DNA of 34,895 nt from Solirubrobacter ginsenosidimutans (GTDB lineage: Bacteria; Actinomycetota; Thermoleophilia; Solirubrobacterales; Solirubrobacteraceae): the NCBI RefSeq assembly GCF_027587205.1, contig NZ_JAPDOD010000072.1, positions 1 to 34,895 on the forward strand. The letters run 5' to 3'. Positions 1 to 7,863 of the stretch are shown one piece after another. Under the pieces are notes generated by a model. The model was not told the origin of the DNA. It ran no database searches and saw only the letters and a program-made list of their open reading frames with translations. Numbering within the stretch: position 1 is the first letter of the stretch; every line of letters starts with the position of its first letter. A program made the position numbers and the translations under genes.

Positions 1-95
1 CCCGCGCGCATCGCCGCGCCCGCGCGACGCCGCCCCACCCGCGTGCATCGCCGCGCCCGCGCGACGCCGCCCCACCCGCGTGCATCGCCGCGCCC
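1..95. repeat. 37-bp tandem repeat, about 2.4 units plus a fragment at the window edge
   Basis: Two exact 37-bp units lie at 8-44 and 45-81, and a third begins at 82 but departs after about 14 bases. Bases 1-7 match the end of a unit with one mismatch, so the array probably continues to the left of the window. The unit is almost pure G/C. Because 37 is not a multiple of three, each copy is in a different reading frame, which argues against coding. It lies downstream of the VOC gene. Nothing else is seen in bases 96-155. Confidence 0.85.
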
Positions 96-155
96 ACACG
101 GCCCGCCGACCCGCGCACGGCTCCCCACCCACCGCGCGCGGCCCGCCCGCCGCGA

Positions 156-1001
156 CTACGCGGGCGGCTTGAACGTGCCGATCGTGAACGTCGCCCCGTC
201 GGGGTCGCGGATCACGGCCATGCGGACGTACGGGACGTCGAACGGCTCGACCAGCACGGTGCCGCCGAGGGCAGGTGTGCGTGCGGCGGTCTCATCGGTG
301 TCGGCCACGGAGAAGGTGACGGCCCAGCGCGGCGCGCTCTCGTCACTCGCCGGCGGTTGCATCCAGCCGATGGCGTCCGAGAAACCGTCGGGCGCTCCGA
401 GCTCCTTGTGGGAGGCGAGCGTGCCCGGAGCGATCGACTCGAGGTGATCGCCGTAGCCGGGGACGCGGATCATCACGGACGGGCCTGCGCCGAAGTCGAC
501 GTCCTGGTACTCCCAGCCGAACACCGCGGAGTAGAAGGTCTTGGCGGCGTCGATGTCGCGGGTTTCGAGGTCACTCCAGTTCCAGGCGCCGGGCGCGTTG
601 ACCAGCTCCGCGCCGGACGCCTCACCCGCCTGCCAGACCCGGAATGCTGCGCCTGCCGGATCGGCGAACACCCCCATCCGACCCGCTGCGCTGAAGTCGA
701 ACGGGGCGACGAGCGTCGTCCCGCCCGCACGTTCGACCTTCTCTGCCACGGCGTCCGCGCTCTCGACGGCGATGTAGGTGTTCCACGCGGGCGGCGCGTC
801 ATCGCTCGCCGCGTCCCCGATACCGGCGACATCGAGCCCGTCGACCTGCGCCAAAGCGAAGCGGGGTGCGCCCTCGGGCGTCACCTGCTTGTACGACCAG
901 CCGAACAGCCCGCCATAGAACGCCATCGCGGCGTCAACGTCACTTCGCTCGGTGTCGATGAAGCAGCTGACACTCGGCGGATATGTCTCTCGGGGGGTCA
1001 T
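156..1001 (-). CDS. Two-domain VOC (glyoxalase/bleomycin-resistance fold) protein
   Basis: A 281-residue cytosolic protein made of two vicinal-oxygen-chelate modules, roughly residues 8-125 and 135-278. Each begins with the typical segment ending in AMAFYGGLFGW or AKTFYSAVFGW, and each ends with a DPxGAxF strand (ADPAGAAFRVW, RDPDGATFTIG). This is the architecture of mycobacterial Cfp30B-like proteins annotated as lactoylglutathione-lyase-like or hydroxylase. The substrate cannot be read from sequence. The ATG at 1001 is chosen because upstream in-frame sequence is antisense to dinB. The gene lies 43 bp downstream of the dinB stop on the same strand. The family is secure, the function unknown. 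Confidence 0.88.
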   Translation of the reverse strand: MTPRETYPPSVSCFIDTERSDVDAAMAFYGGLFGWSYKQVTPEGAPRFALAQVDGLDVAGIGDAASDDAPPAWNTYIAVESADAVAEKVERAGGTTLVAPFDFSAAGRMGVFADPAGAAFRVWQAGEASGAELVNAPGAWNWSDLETRDIDAAKTFYSAVFGWEYQDVDFGAGPSVMIRVPGYGDHLESIAPGTLASHKELGAPDGFSDAIGWMQPPASDESAPRWAVTFSVADTDETAARTPALGGTVLVEPFDVPYVRMAVIRDPDGATFTIGTFKPPA

Positions 1002-1020
1002 GAATGGCAAGCTACGGGCA

Positions 1021-1045
1021 ATTGCGGTCAGGAACGGTCCGCAAT
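1021..1045 (-). terminator. Possible short hairpin after dinB
   Basis: The arms attgcgg (1021-1027) and ccgcaat (1039-1045) form a perfect 7-bp stem with an 11-nt loop. It directly follows the dinB stop codon on the minus strand and shares its last base. There is no T-run, so it may be a weak terminator or a 3'-end stabiliser. Confidence 0.35.
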
Positions 1046-2268
1046 CAATCGTTGTCCAAGAGCGGCATCTCGATGCCGGAATCGCGACCGAGCAACACGC
1101 CCCGCGTGAGCACGCTCGAGCCGAACTTCTCGCGCACCTCGTCGACGGCGCTGTCGAGCGCGAGGGTCCGCACCTTGTCGACCTCGAACGCGAGCTGCAC
1201 CGCATCGACGTCTTCCAGATTCGTCAGCGACAGGCCGACGAGTGTGCACCCGCGCGCGCGAATGGTCGGCAACGCCGACTCCAGCAACTCCCGCGCCGCA
1301 CCGAGCAGCACGCGCGACTCCGCCGACGCCTGCGCGATCGTCAGCGAGCGTGTGACGCGCGAGAAGTCGTCGAAGCGCAAGCGCAGGATCACCGTCCGCG
1401 CCACCCGCCGGGCCGCGCGCAGGCGCCGCGTGATCCGGTCGATCAACCCCACGAGCACCTCGTCGAGGAACTCCGGCGCTTTCGGTTGCCCTCGCCTCCC
1501 GATCGCCCGCTGCCCGCCGATCGATCGTCGCCTCCGCCCCACCTCCACCCGCCGCGGGTCACGATTGTTCGCCAAGGCGTGCAGATGCCGGCCGGACGCC
1601 CTGCCGAGCATCCCCACCAGCGCGAGCTCGGAGACCGCCGCGACCTCCCCCACCGTCGTGATCCCGCGCGCGTGCAGCTTGTCCGCGGTCTTGACCCCCA
1701 CCCCCCACAGCTTCTCGACCGGAAGCGGGTGCAGGAACTCGAGCTCCCGCGCCGGCTCGACGAGCAGCAACCCGTCAGGCTTCGCCACCCCCGACGCGAC
1801 CTTGGCCAGGAACTTCGTCCGCGCCACGCCGACCGTGATCGGCAGCCCCACCTCCGACGCCACCCGCGCCCGCAGCCGCGCCGCGATCTCGACCGGCGCC
1901 CCCGCGATCCGCCGCATTCCCCGCACGTCGATGAACGCCTCGTCGATCGACAGCCCTTCCACCACCGGCGCGGTGTCCTCGAACACGGCGAACACCGCCT
2001 TCGACGCCGCCGAATACGCCTCGAACCGCGGCGGCACCACCACCGCGTGCGGACACAGCTCCCGCGCCCGCCCACCGGGCATCGCCGTCTTCACGCCGAA
2101 CGCCTTCGCCTCGTACGAAGCGGCCAGCACCACCCCCGCCCCGACGATCACCGGGCGCCCCAAGAGCCGCGGATCGTCCCGCTGCTCGACCGACGCGAAG
2201 AACGAGTCGAGGTCCGCATGAAGAATGTTCGCCTCATCAGTTGACACGAACACATGTTCGCCTATCAT
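1045..2268 (-). CDS. dinB: Y-family DNA polymerase IV
   Basis: Error-prone translesion DNA polymerase of about 407 residues. The palm motifs are visible: HADLDSFFASVE carries the first metal-binding aspartate (Asp19 counted from the ATG at 2268), and LSIDEAFID carries Asp109-Glu110. The helix-hairpin-helix region (KLWGVGVKTADKL) and a C-terminal little-finger domain follow. The start is uncertain. ATG 2268 adds about 14 residues before the conserved ILHAD, whereas GTG 2253 or GTG 2247 would fit the usual short N-terminus better. A LexA box (2247-2260) sits exactly here, so SOS control is likely. If a GTG is the true start, the box abuts or overlaps it. The C-terminal EMPLL could be a degenerate sliding-clamp-binding peptide. 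Confidence 0.93.
   Translation of the reverse strand: MIGEHVFVSTDEANILHADLDSFFASVEQRDDPRLLGRPVIVGAGVVLAASYEAKAFGVKTAMPGGRARELCPHAVVVPPRFEAYSAASKAVFAVFEDTAPVVEGLSIDEAFIDVRGMRRIAGAPVEIAARLRARVASEVGLPITVGVARTKFLAKVASGVAKPDGLLLVEPARELEFLHPLPVEKLWGVGVKTADKLHARGITTVGEVAAVSELALVGMLGRASGRHLHALANNRDPRRVEVGRRRRSIGGQRAIGRRGQPKAPEFLDEVLVGLIDRITRRLRAARRVARTVILRLRFDDFSRVTRSLTIAQASAESRVLLGAARELLESALPTIRARGCTLVGLSLTNLEDVDAVQLAFEVDKVRTLALDSAVDEVREKFGSSVLTRGVLLGRDSGIEMPLLDND
2241..2268 (+). promoter_or_regulatory. Consensus-like sigma-70 promoter with the LexA box in its spacer
   Basis: A perfect -35 TTGACA (2241-2246) is followed by a 16-bp spacer and a -10 TATCAT (2263-2268). The spacer contains the whole LexA box, so LexA binding would exclude RNA polymerase. 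Transcription would start near 2275 and run toward the small 58-residue reading frame and the serine hydrolase at 2501, away from dinB. Confidence 0.6.
2247..2260. promoter_or_regulatory. LexA (SOS) box
   Basis: CGAAC-ACAT-GTTCG matches the Gram-positive/actinobacterial SOS consensus CGAACRNRYGTTCG on both strands. It overlaps the 5' end of dinB, a classical LexA target, and fills the spacer of a plus-strand promoter. Presence of the motif is seen directly; LexA binding is inferred. Confidence 0.85.
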
Positions 2269-2443
2269 GCGGACGGAATGCGGACCGGGCACACTCCTGG
2301 CGCCGGTCGCCGTCGTCGGCCTCCGACAACTCCACCAGAACCCCGCGGTCTCGCGCCGCGCCGTGGCGGCCGGAGCGATCGCGGGCATCGCGCTGTCCGC
2401 GGCCTTGGTTCCGTCGCTCAAGCGCCGGGTTGCGCGCCGGTAA
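2267..2443 (+). CDS. Possible small single-span membrane protein (58 aa)
   Basis: This reading frame has G/C-rich third positions and encodes a peptide with one hydrophobic stretch (AVAAGAIAGIALSAALVPSL) flanked by basic residues (SRR before it, KRRVARR after it), as in a one-pass membrane peptide. It starts divergently from dinB beside the LexA box. Against it: there is no visible ribosome-binding site, and its ATG overlaps the -10 of the predicted promoter. Translation would therefore need an upstream start or an internal GTG at 2363, which leaves 26 residues. No family is recognised. Confidence 0.3.
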   Translation: MRTECGPGTLLAPVAVVGLRQLHQNPAVSRRAVAAGAIAGIALSAALVPSLKRRVARR

Positions 2444-2500
2444 CGCGGACGCGGCACACTCCATGGCAGGCAGTCCCAGCGACGGGGAGGAGACCCGCCC

Positions 2501-3667
2501 ATGAGCACGATCACGGGAACCCGCATCGACCAGGTGTTGCACGACGCCGTGGAGTCGGGGGTGGTGCCGAACGTCGTCGCGATGGCGGCGGATGCGGACG
2601 GCCCGATCTACGAGGGCGCCGCCGGTCCGCGCGTGGCGGGTGGGTCCGACACCGTCACGGCCGACACGACGTTCCGCATCGCCTCGATGACGAAGATGGT
2701 CGCCACCACGGCCGCGCTGCAGCTCGTCGAGCAGGGCAAGCTGGACCTCGACGCGCCGGTGCAGACCTACCGCCCGGAGTTCGCCGACCTGCAGGTGCTG
2801 GAGGGCTTCGACGGCGATACGCCGAAGCTGCGCGCGCCGAAGAGCAAGGCGACCGTGCGCCAGCTCGCCAGCCACACGGCCGGCCTGGCGTACTGGTTCT
2901 GGAACCAGGACATCGTGCGCTGGGAGGAGGTCACCGGCACGCCGAACGTCCTCTCCGGCGACGAGGTGATCTTCACCGCGCCGCTGGTCGGCGATCCCGG
3001 CGAGATCTACGAGTACGGGATCAACACGGACTGGCTCGGCCGGGTGGTCGAGGCGGCGAGCGGCACGACGCTGGACGCCTATGTCGCCGAGCACATCCTG
3101 GGGCCGCTGGGGATGGAGCACACGGCCTTCGCGATCGGCGACGAGCAGCGATCGGACCTGGTGCCGATCCACCTGCGGGGCGAGGACGGCGACTGGGCGG
3201 CGACGGAGATCGACTGGGCGCGCTCGCCGGACTACTGGGCCGGTGGGCACGGGCTCTACGCGACCCCGCGGGACTACCTGCGCTTCCAGCGGATGCTGCT
3301 CGGCGGCGGGACGCTGGACGGCGTGCGGATCCTCAAGCCCGGGACGGTCGACGCGGCGTTCAGCAACCAGATCGGCGAGCTCGACTTCCCGAGCACGATC
3401 AGGACGGCCGATCCCGGCTCGAGCGCCGACTTCCTTGCGGGCCCGGGCTACAAGTTCGGTCTCGGGCTGCTGCTGAACACCGCGGACGTGCCCGGGATGC
3501 GCGCCGCCGGCAGTGGCGCATGGGCGGGCCTGTTCAACACCCACTTCTGGGTGGACCGCAAGACCGGCGTGACGGGAGCGATCTTCTCGCAGACGCTCCC
3601 GTTCGTCGAACCACCGGTCTTCCAGGTGTACGCGGACTTCGAGACGGCGCTCTACGCCTCTCTGTAG
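2501..3667 (+). CDS. Serine hydrolase, class C beta-lactamase/esterase EstB family
   Basis: A 388-residue beta-lactamase-fold serine hydrolase. The nucleophile motif SMTK (Ser62, Lys65) lies in TFRIASMTKMVATTAALQ. The second motif, with Tyr172, is in YEYGIN. The glycine-rich GGHGLYATPRDY segment and the late KFGLGLLLN strand are typical of the family. There is no signal peptide, so it is probably a cytosolic esterase or peptidase rather than a resistance enzyme; the substrate is unknown. A strong ribosome-binding site, ggggaggag (2484-2492), fixes the ATG at 2501. It stands alone, perhaps transcribed from the SOS-type promoter about 230 bp upstream, and ends at a strong bidirectional hairpin. 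Confidence 0.9.
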   Translation: MSTITGTRIDQVLHDAVESGVVPNVVAMAADADGPIYEGAAGPRVAGGSDTVTADTTFRIASMTKMVATTAALQLVEQGKLDLDAPVQTYRPEFADLQVLEGFDGDTPKLRAPKSKATVRQLASHTAGLAYWFWNQDIVRWEEVTGTPNVLSGDEVIFTAPLVGDPGEIYEYGINTDWLGRVVEAASGTTLDAYVAEHILGPLGMEHTAFAIGDEQRSDLVPIHLRGEDGDWAATEIDWARSPDYWAGGHGLYATPRDYLRFQRMLLGGGTLDGVRILKPGTVDAAFSNQIGELDFPSTIRTADPGSSADFLAGPGYKFGLGLLLNTADVPGMRAAGSGAWAGLFNTHFWVDRKTGVTGAIFSQTLPFVEPPVFQVYADFETALYASL

Positions 3668-3677
3668 ATCGGTGCAC

Positions 3678-3704
3678 GAGGCCGCGGCACCACGCCGCGG
3701 CCTC
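3678..3704. terminator. Bidirectional hairpin terminator
   Basis: A perfect 10-bp stem, gaggccgcgg / ccgcggcctc, with a 7-nt loop (3688-3694), lies between the convergent serine hydrolase and MFS genes. There is no T-run, as often in GC-rich actinobacteria. Confidence 0.8.
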
Positions 3705-3720
3705 GCCCACCGGTGACGCG

Positions 3721-5256
3721 CTACACGTGCATGAGGACGGGGGCCTGCCCGCCCTCGGTGCCCGGCTCCTCCACGACCGGCTCCGGCTTCACGCGCGGGA
3801 GCAGGAACGCGACGAGCAGGGCGGGGACGATCAGCGCCGCCGCCCACCAGTAGGTGTGGGTGAACGCGCTCGCCATCACGTTGCGCACCGCCAGCGGCAG
3901 GTCCGCCCCCGTGGCGCCGAGGCCATTGCCGGCCCCGCCACCGCCGGGCAGCCGGTCCTGCAGCGCGACCGTGAGGATCACGGACATGACCGCGGTGCCG
4001 ATCGAGGCGCCGACCTGCTGGATGATGTTCAGCGAGGTGCTCGCGCGGGCGACCTGGGCGTGGCGCAGGGTCTGCATCGCGCCCGACATCAGCGGCATCA
4101 TCGAGAAGCCCATGCCGATGCCCATGACGAACAGGACCGCGCTGAGGGTCACGTAGGACGTGTCGCCCGTCAGCTGCGTCAGGCCCAGCGTCGAGGCCAG
4201 CAGCACGGCCAGGCCCGGGATCACGAGCTTGCCGACGCCGGTCTTGTCGGTCAACTGGCCGGCGATCGGCATCGCGATCATCGCGCCGATGCCCTGCGGG
4301 GCGAGCAGCAGCCCGGAGGCGAACGCCGTCTCGCCGCGGACGGCCTGCAGGTACAGCGGCAGCAGGAGCATCGCACCGAAGACGCTGATGATCATCAGGA
4401 TCAGCGTGCCGGAGGCCACCGCGAAGGTGCGGTTCTTGAACAGGTCGAGGTCGATCAGCGCGTGCGGTGTGCGCAGTGCGTGCAGGACGAACGCGACGAT
4501 CAGCGCCGCGCCGATCAGGGCGGGAGCCCAGACCTCGGGCGCTCCGAACCCACCCGAGGAGGCCGACTTCGCCAGCCCGAAGATCATCAGTGCCAGGCCC
4601 GGAGACAGCAGGGCCAGCCCGAGCAGGTCGAAGCGCTCGGCGGACTGGGGCGAGTCCTTCGGCAGGATGCGCGACGAGGCGATCAGGGCCGCGATGCCGA
4701 TCGGGACGTTGATGAAGAAGATCCAGCGCCAGGAGAAGTCGTCGACCAGCCAGCCGCCGAGGATCGGGCCCAGGATCGGGCCGAGCATCATCGGCACGCC
4801 GATGATCGCCATGACGCGACCGACGCGGCTCGGGCCGGCGGCGCGCGTGAGGATGGTCATGCCGGCCGGCATCAGCATGCCGCCGCCAAGCCCCTGGAGC
4901 ACGCGGAAGAAGATCAGCGATTCAGCCGACCAGGCGGCGCCCGACAGGGCAGAACCGGCGAGGAAGAGGCCGATCGAGATCATGTAGAGGCGCTTGGTCC
5001 CGAAGCGATCCGCCGCCCAACCGGTGACGGGGATGACCGTGGCCAGCGCCAGCGTGTAGCCGGTGACGATCCACTGGATCGTCGAGAGCTCGGTGTCGAA
5101 GTCACGAGCGAGCGTGTTGATCGCGACGTTGACGACGGTCGTGTCGAGGATCGACATGATCACGCCGAGCACGACCACGCTGGCGACCATCAGGAGCCGG
5201 CGATCGAGACCCTCACTGGCTTGCGCGGACCCGTTGGATCCGGTTACAGACGACAT
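3721..5256 (-). CDS. MFS multidrug efflux transporter, DHA2 (EmrB/QacA) family, 14 membrane spans
   Basis: A 511-residue inner-membrane proton-driven drug exporter. The N-terminal span reads VASVVVLGVIMSILDTTVVNVAI, which carries the DxTxVNVA motif of DHA2 transporters. Motif A follows as GWAADRFGTKRLY, then motif C-like glycines in MLGPILGPILGGWLVDDFSWRWIFFINVPIG, a signature of EmrB/QacA proteins. About 14 hydrophobic spans fit the length. It starts 3 bp after the stop of the upstream tetR gene, so the two form one operon, a standard repressor-pump pair. The substrate is unknown. Confidence 0.95.
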   Translation of the reverse strand: MSSVTGSNGSAQASEGLDRRLLMVASVVVLGVIMSILDTTVVNVAINTLARDFDTELSTIQWIVTGYTLALATVIPVTGWAADRFGTKRLYMISIGLFLAGSALSGAAWSAESLIFFRVLQGLGGGMLMPAGMTILTRAAGPSRVGRVMAIIGVPMMLGPILGPILGGWLVDDFSWRWIFFINVPIGIAALIASSRILPKDSPQSAERFDLLGLALLSPGLALMIFGLAKSASSGGFGAPEVWAPALIGAALIVAFVLHALRTPHALIDLDLFKNRTFAVASGTLILMIISVFGAMLLLPLYLQAVRGETAFASGLLLAPQGIGAMIAMPIAGQLTDKTGVGKLVIPGLAVLLASTLGLTQLTGDTSYVTLSAVLFVMGIGMGFSMMPLMSGAMQTLRHAQVARASTSLNIIQQVGASIGTAVMSVILTVALQDRLPGGGGAGNGLGATGADLPLAVRNVMASAFTHTYWWAAALIVPALLVAFLLPRVKPEPVVEEPGTEGGQAPVLMHV

Positions 5257-5259
5257 GGA

Positions 5260-5871
5260 TCAGGTTTCCTTGGGGAGGGGTTGGAGAATCGGGAGCAGCA
5301 CGTGGTCGACGAGCTCCTCCAGGAATGCTTGGTCGAGCGGCTCGCCCGTGATGACCGCGCGGGAGAACACCAGCGAGCCGGCGACGTCGGAGAGCAGCGG
5401 CGTGATGCGCGCGTCGGCGGAGAGCTCACCACGCGCCACGGCGCGCGCGATCAGCCCGTCATAGCGTCGTCGTTCGTGCACGACGATCTCTTCACGCATC
5501 AGCGTGGCGAGCTCCTCGCTGTCGCGCAGCTGGCTGATCAGCCCGCCCGCCAGGTGGGCGTCCTCGTGGACGTGGGTGACCATCGCCCCGAGCATCGCGA
5601 GCAGGTCACCACGCAAGCTGCCGGCGTCCGGCAAGGAGTCGATGGCGGCGTGCTTGGACCGGATCGCATCGACGATGATGTCCTTCTTGCCACGCGGCCA
5701 GCGGCGGTAGATCGTCGGCTTGCTCACGCCGGCTCTGGCCGCGAGCGCGTCGACCGTCATGCGGTCATAGCCGACCTCCGCCACCAGCGTGATTGCCGCC
5801 CGCAGGATCGCCTCGGCGCGACGTGGGTCGCGCGGACGGCCTCGCAGTGTCGGTTCGGTCGGCACACCCAT
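5260..5871 (-). CDS. TetR-family repressor of the adjacent efflux pump
   Basis: A 203-residue regulator with an N-terminal TetR helix-turn-helix (about residues 14-60, ending in VSKPTIYRRWPRGKKDI) and a variable ligand-binding C-terminal half. ATG 5871 is chosen because a palindromic operator lies immediately upstream and the longer frame has no family similarity. It precedes the MFS gene by 3 bp and likely represses both genes until a drug-like ligand binds. Confidence 0.93.
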   Translation of the reverse strand: MGVPTEPTLRGRPRDPRRAEAILRAAITLVAEVGYDRMTVDALAARAGVSKPTIYRRWPRGKKDIIVDAIRSKHAAIDSLPDAGSLRGDLLAMLGAMVTHVHEDAHLAGGLISQLRDSEELATLMREEIVVHERRRYDGLIARAVARGELSADARITPLLSDVAGSLVFSRAVITGEPLDQAFLEELVDHVLLPILQPLPKET

Positions 5872-5872
5872 A

Positions 5873-5893
5873 TTTACGACACCGTATCGTAAA
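5873..5893. promoter_or_regulatory. TetR operator
   Basis: The perfect inverted repeat TTTACGA-N7-TCGTAAA lies 1 bp upstream of the tetR start codon and about 90 bp before the divergent F420 enzyme gene. It is AT-rich against a GC-rich background. Autorepression is the simplest reading; an effect on the divergent operon is possible. Confidence 0.85.
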
Positions 5894-5981
5894 CCTTGAG
5901 GCGCGCAGTGTCCTCTTGGCACAACCGTCCACTCCCGCCGGGACAGCGCGGTCTGACAAGGCCAAGGCATAAGGTGCTGGT

Positions 5982-6974
5982 GTGACCCTCACCCTCGGCT
6001 ACAAGGCGTCCAACGAGCAGTTCGGCCCGGTTGAATTGCTCGAGCTCGTACAGCACGCGGAGCAGCGCGGCTTCGAGGTCTCCGGCGTCTCCGACCACCT
6101 CCAGCCGTGGCGCCACAACGGCGGCCACGCCCCCGGCGTCCTGCCGTGGCTCGGCGCCGCGGCGGCGACGACCTCGAGCATCGTCCTCGGCACGAGCGTC
6201 CTCACGCCCACCATGCGCTACCACCCGGCGATCGTCGCGCAGGCGTTCGCCACGCTCGGCTGCCTCGCCCCCGGCCGGATCTTCCTGGGCGTCGGCACCG
6301 GCGAGGCCATGAACGAGACACCGATCACCGGCGGCGAGTTCCCCGGCCGCAAGGAGCGGCGGTTGAAGATGGCCGAGGCGATCAAGGTCATGAAGCTGCT
6401 CTGGGAGCACGAGCGCGTCGACTTCGAAGGCGAGTACTACAAGCTGCGCCGCGCCACGATCTACGACCGGCCGGACACACCGGTCCCGATCTACGTCGCG
6501 GCCTCCGGCCCGCTGGCGGCCAAGCTCGCCGGCCGCGTCGGAGACGGCTTCATCTGCACGAGCGGCAAGGACCCGCAGCTCTACGTCGACCTCCTGGCCA
6601 ACGTCAAGGAGGGCGCCGAGAAAGCGGGCCGCGACTACGACCAGATCAAGCGCATGATCGAGGTCAAGGTCTCCTACGACCGCGACCCGGAGAAGGCCGA
6701 GAAGGCCACGCACTGGTGGGCCGCGCTGGCGCTCACGCCGGAGGAGAAGGAAGGCGTCGAGGATCCGGTGGAGATGGAGCGCCTCGCGGACGCCGCGGTC
6801 GACCGCGCCCACACCCGCTTCATCGTCTCGGGCGACCCGCAGGAGGTCGCGGACAAGATCCAGCCCTATATCGACCTCGGCTTCAGCGAGCTGGTGTTCC
6901 ACTTTCCGGGCGATGAGCAGAAGCGCTACATCGACGAATTCGCGACCGACATCTTCCCGCTGCTGAGGACATGA
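5982..6974 (+). CDS. fgd: F420-dependent glucose-6-phosphate dehydrogenase homologue (LLM class)
   Basis: A 330-residue luciferase-like (TIM barrel) enzyme. In mycobacteria Fgd oxidises glucose 6-phosphate to 6-phosphogluconolactone and reduces coenzyme F420. The match as I recall Fgd1 is extensive: LGYKAS, SDHLQPWRHNGGHAP, LGTSVLTPTMRY, GVGTGEAMNE, GDGFICTSGK. The active-site equivalents are present (His39, Trp43, Glu108). So are the three residues I recall holding the phosphate (Lys196, Lys256, Arg279), which favours a sugar-phosphate substrate over other LLM reactions. The start is GTG 5982 with only a weak ribosome-binding site. It overlaps the following lactonase gene by 4 bp (ATGA). A related family member with another substrate cannot be excluded. 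Confidence 0.82.
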   Translation: MTLTLGYKASNEQFGPVELLELVQHAEQRGFEVSGVSDHLQPWRHNGGHAPGVLPWLGAAAATTSSIVLGTSVLTPTMRYHPAIVAQAFATLGCLAPGRIFLGVGTGEAMNETPITGGEFPGRKERRLKMAEAIKVMKLLWEHERVDFEGEYYKLRRATIYDRPDTPVPIYVAASGPLAAKLAGRVGDGFICTSGKDPQLYVDLLANVKEGAEKAGRDYDQIKRMIEVKVSYDRDPEKAEKATHWWAALALTPEEKEGVEDPVEMERLADAAVDRAHTRFIVSGDPQEVADKIQPYIDLGFSELVFHFPGDEQKRYIDEFATDIFPLLRT

Positions 6975-7861
6975 GCACGTTCGAGATCCTCGACGGCCGC
7001 TTCGCCACGCTCGTCAAGTCGACGGCGAAGCTCGAGCACCTCTACGAGGGCTGCCGGTGGGCGGAGGGTCCCGCCTACTTCCCCGCCCAGCGGGCGCTCG
7101 TGTGGTCCGACATCCCGAACGACCGCATGCTCCGCTACGACGAGACGACCGGCAACGTCGGCGTCTTCCGCTCCCCGGCCGGCTATACGAACGGCCACAC
7201 AGTCGACGGTCAGGGCCGCCTGGTCAGCTGTGAGCACGGCAACCGCCGCGTCACCCGCACCGAGCACGACGGCGCGATCACGGTGCTCGCCGACGAGTAC
7301 CAGGGCAAGCGCCTCAACAGCCCCAACGATGTCATCGTCGCCTCCGACGGCGCGGTCTACTTCACCGATCCGGCGTATGGCATCGAGAGTGACTACGAGG
7401 GCCATAAGGGCGAGATGGAGCAGAGCGGGTGCTTCGTCTTCCGCATCGATCCGATCGACGGCGCGCTGACCAAGGTCATCGACGAGATGGACCGCCCGAA
7501 CGGCCTCGCGTTCAGCCTCGACGAGCGCCTGCTGTATGTCTCCGACACCGGCGCGCCGCGCAACATGCGCGTCTATGACGTCGACGATGACGGCACGCCG
7601 TCCAACGGCCGCGAGTTCGCCAAGTGCACGAACGGCGGGTTCGACGGGTTCCGCCTGGACGAGGCCGGCCGCATCTGGACGAGTGCCGGCGACGGCGTGC
7701 ACTGCTACCACCCGGACGGCACGCTGATCGGCAAGGTGCTCGTGCCGGAGATCGTCGCGAACGTGGCCTGGGGCTGGCCCAAGCGCAACCGGCTCTACAT
7801 CGCGGCGACGACTTCGCTGTACGCGGTCTTGCTCCCGGTGACCGGAGCGAAGACGATGTAG
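6971..7861 (+). CDS. SMP-30/gluconolactonase-family lactonase
   Basis: A 296-residue six-bladed beta-propeller that hydrolyses sugar lactones with a bound divalent metal. Likely metal and substrate residues are visible: Glu32 (WAEGP), Asn119 (SPNDV), Asn177 (RPNGL) and Asp192 (YVSDTG). There is no signal peptide. It overlaps the upstream F420-dependent dehydrogenase by 4 bp, so the two are translationally coupled. The dehydrogenase product is a lactone, so this enzyme is a natural candidate for its hydrolysis. True 6-phosphogluconolactonases (Pgl or YbhE types) are other folds, so that role is inference. Confidence 0.88.
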   Translation: MSTFEILDGRFATLVKSTAKLEHLYEGCRWAEGPAYFPAQRALVWSDIPNDRMLRYDETTGNVGVFRSPAGYTNGHTVDGQGRLVSCEHGNRRVTRTEHDGAITVLADEYQGKRLNSPNDVIVASDGAVYFTDPAYGIESDYEGHKGEMEQSGCFVFRIDPIDGALTKVIDEMDRPNGLAFSLDERLLYVSDTGAPRNMRVYDVDDDGTPSNGREFAKCTNGGFDGFRLDEAGRIWTSAGDGVHCYHPDGTLIGKVLVPEIVANVAWGWPKRNRLYIAATTSLYAVLLPVTGAKTM

Positions 7862-7863
7862 CC

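Noticed and set aside
1..95. CRISPR array
   Set aside because: The 37-bp units are directly adjacent with no unique spacers, and no cas-like gene is present.
2254..5892. A plus-strand open frame of more than 1,200 codons
   Set aside because: It runs out of frame through the serine hydrolase and antisense to the MFS and TetR genes; its translation is Arg/Ala/Gly/Asp-rich without domains, a usual by-product of very high GC.
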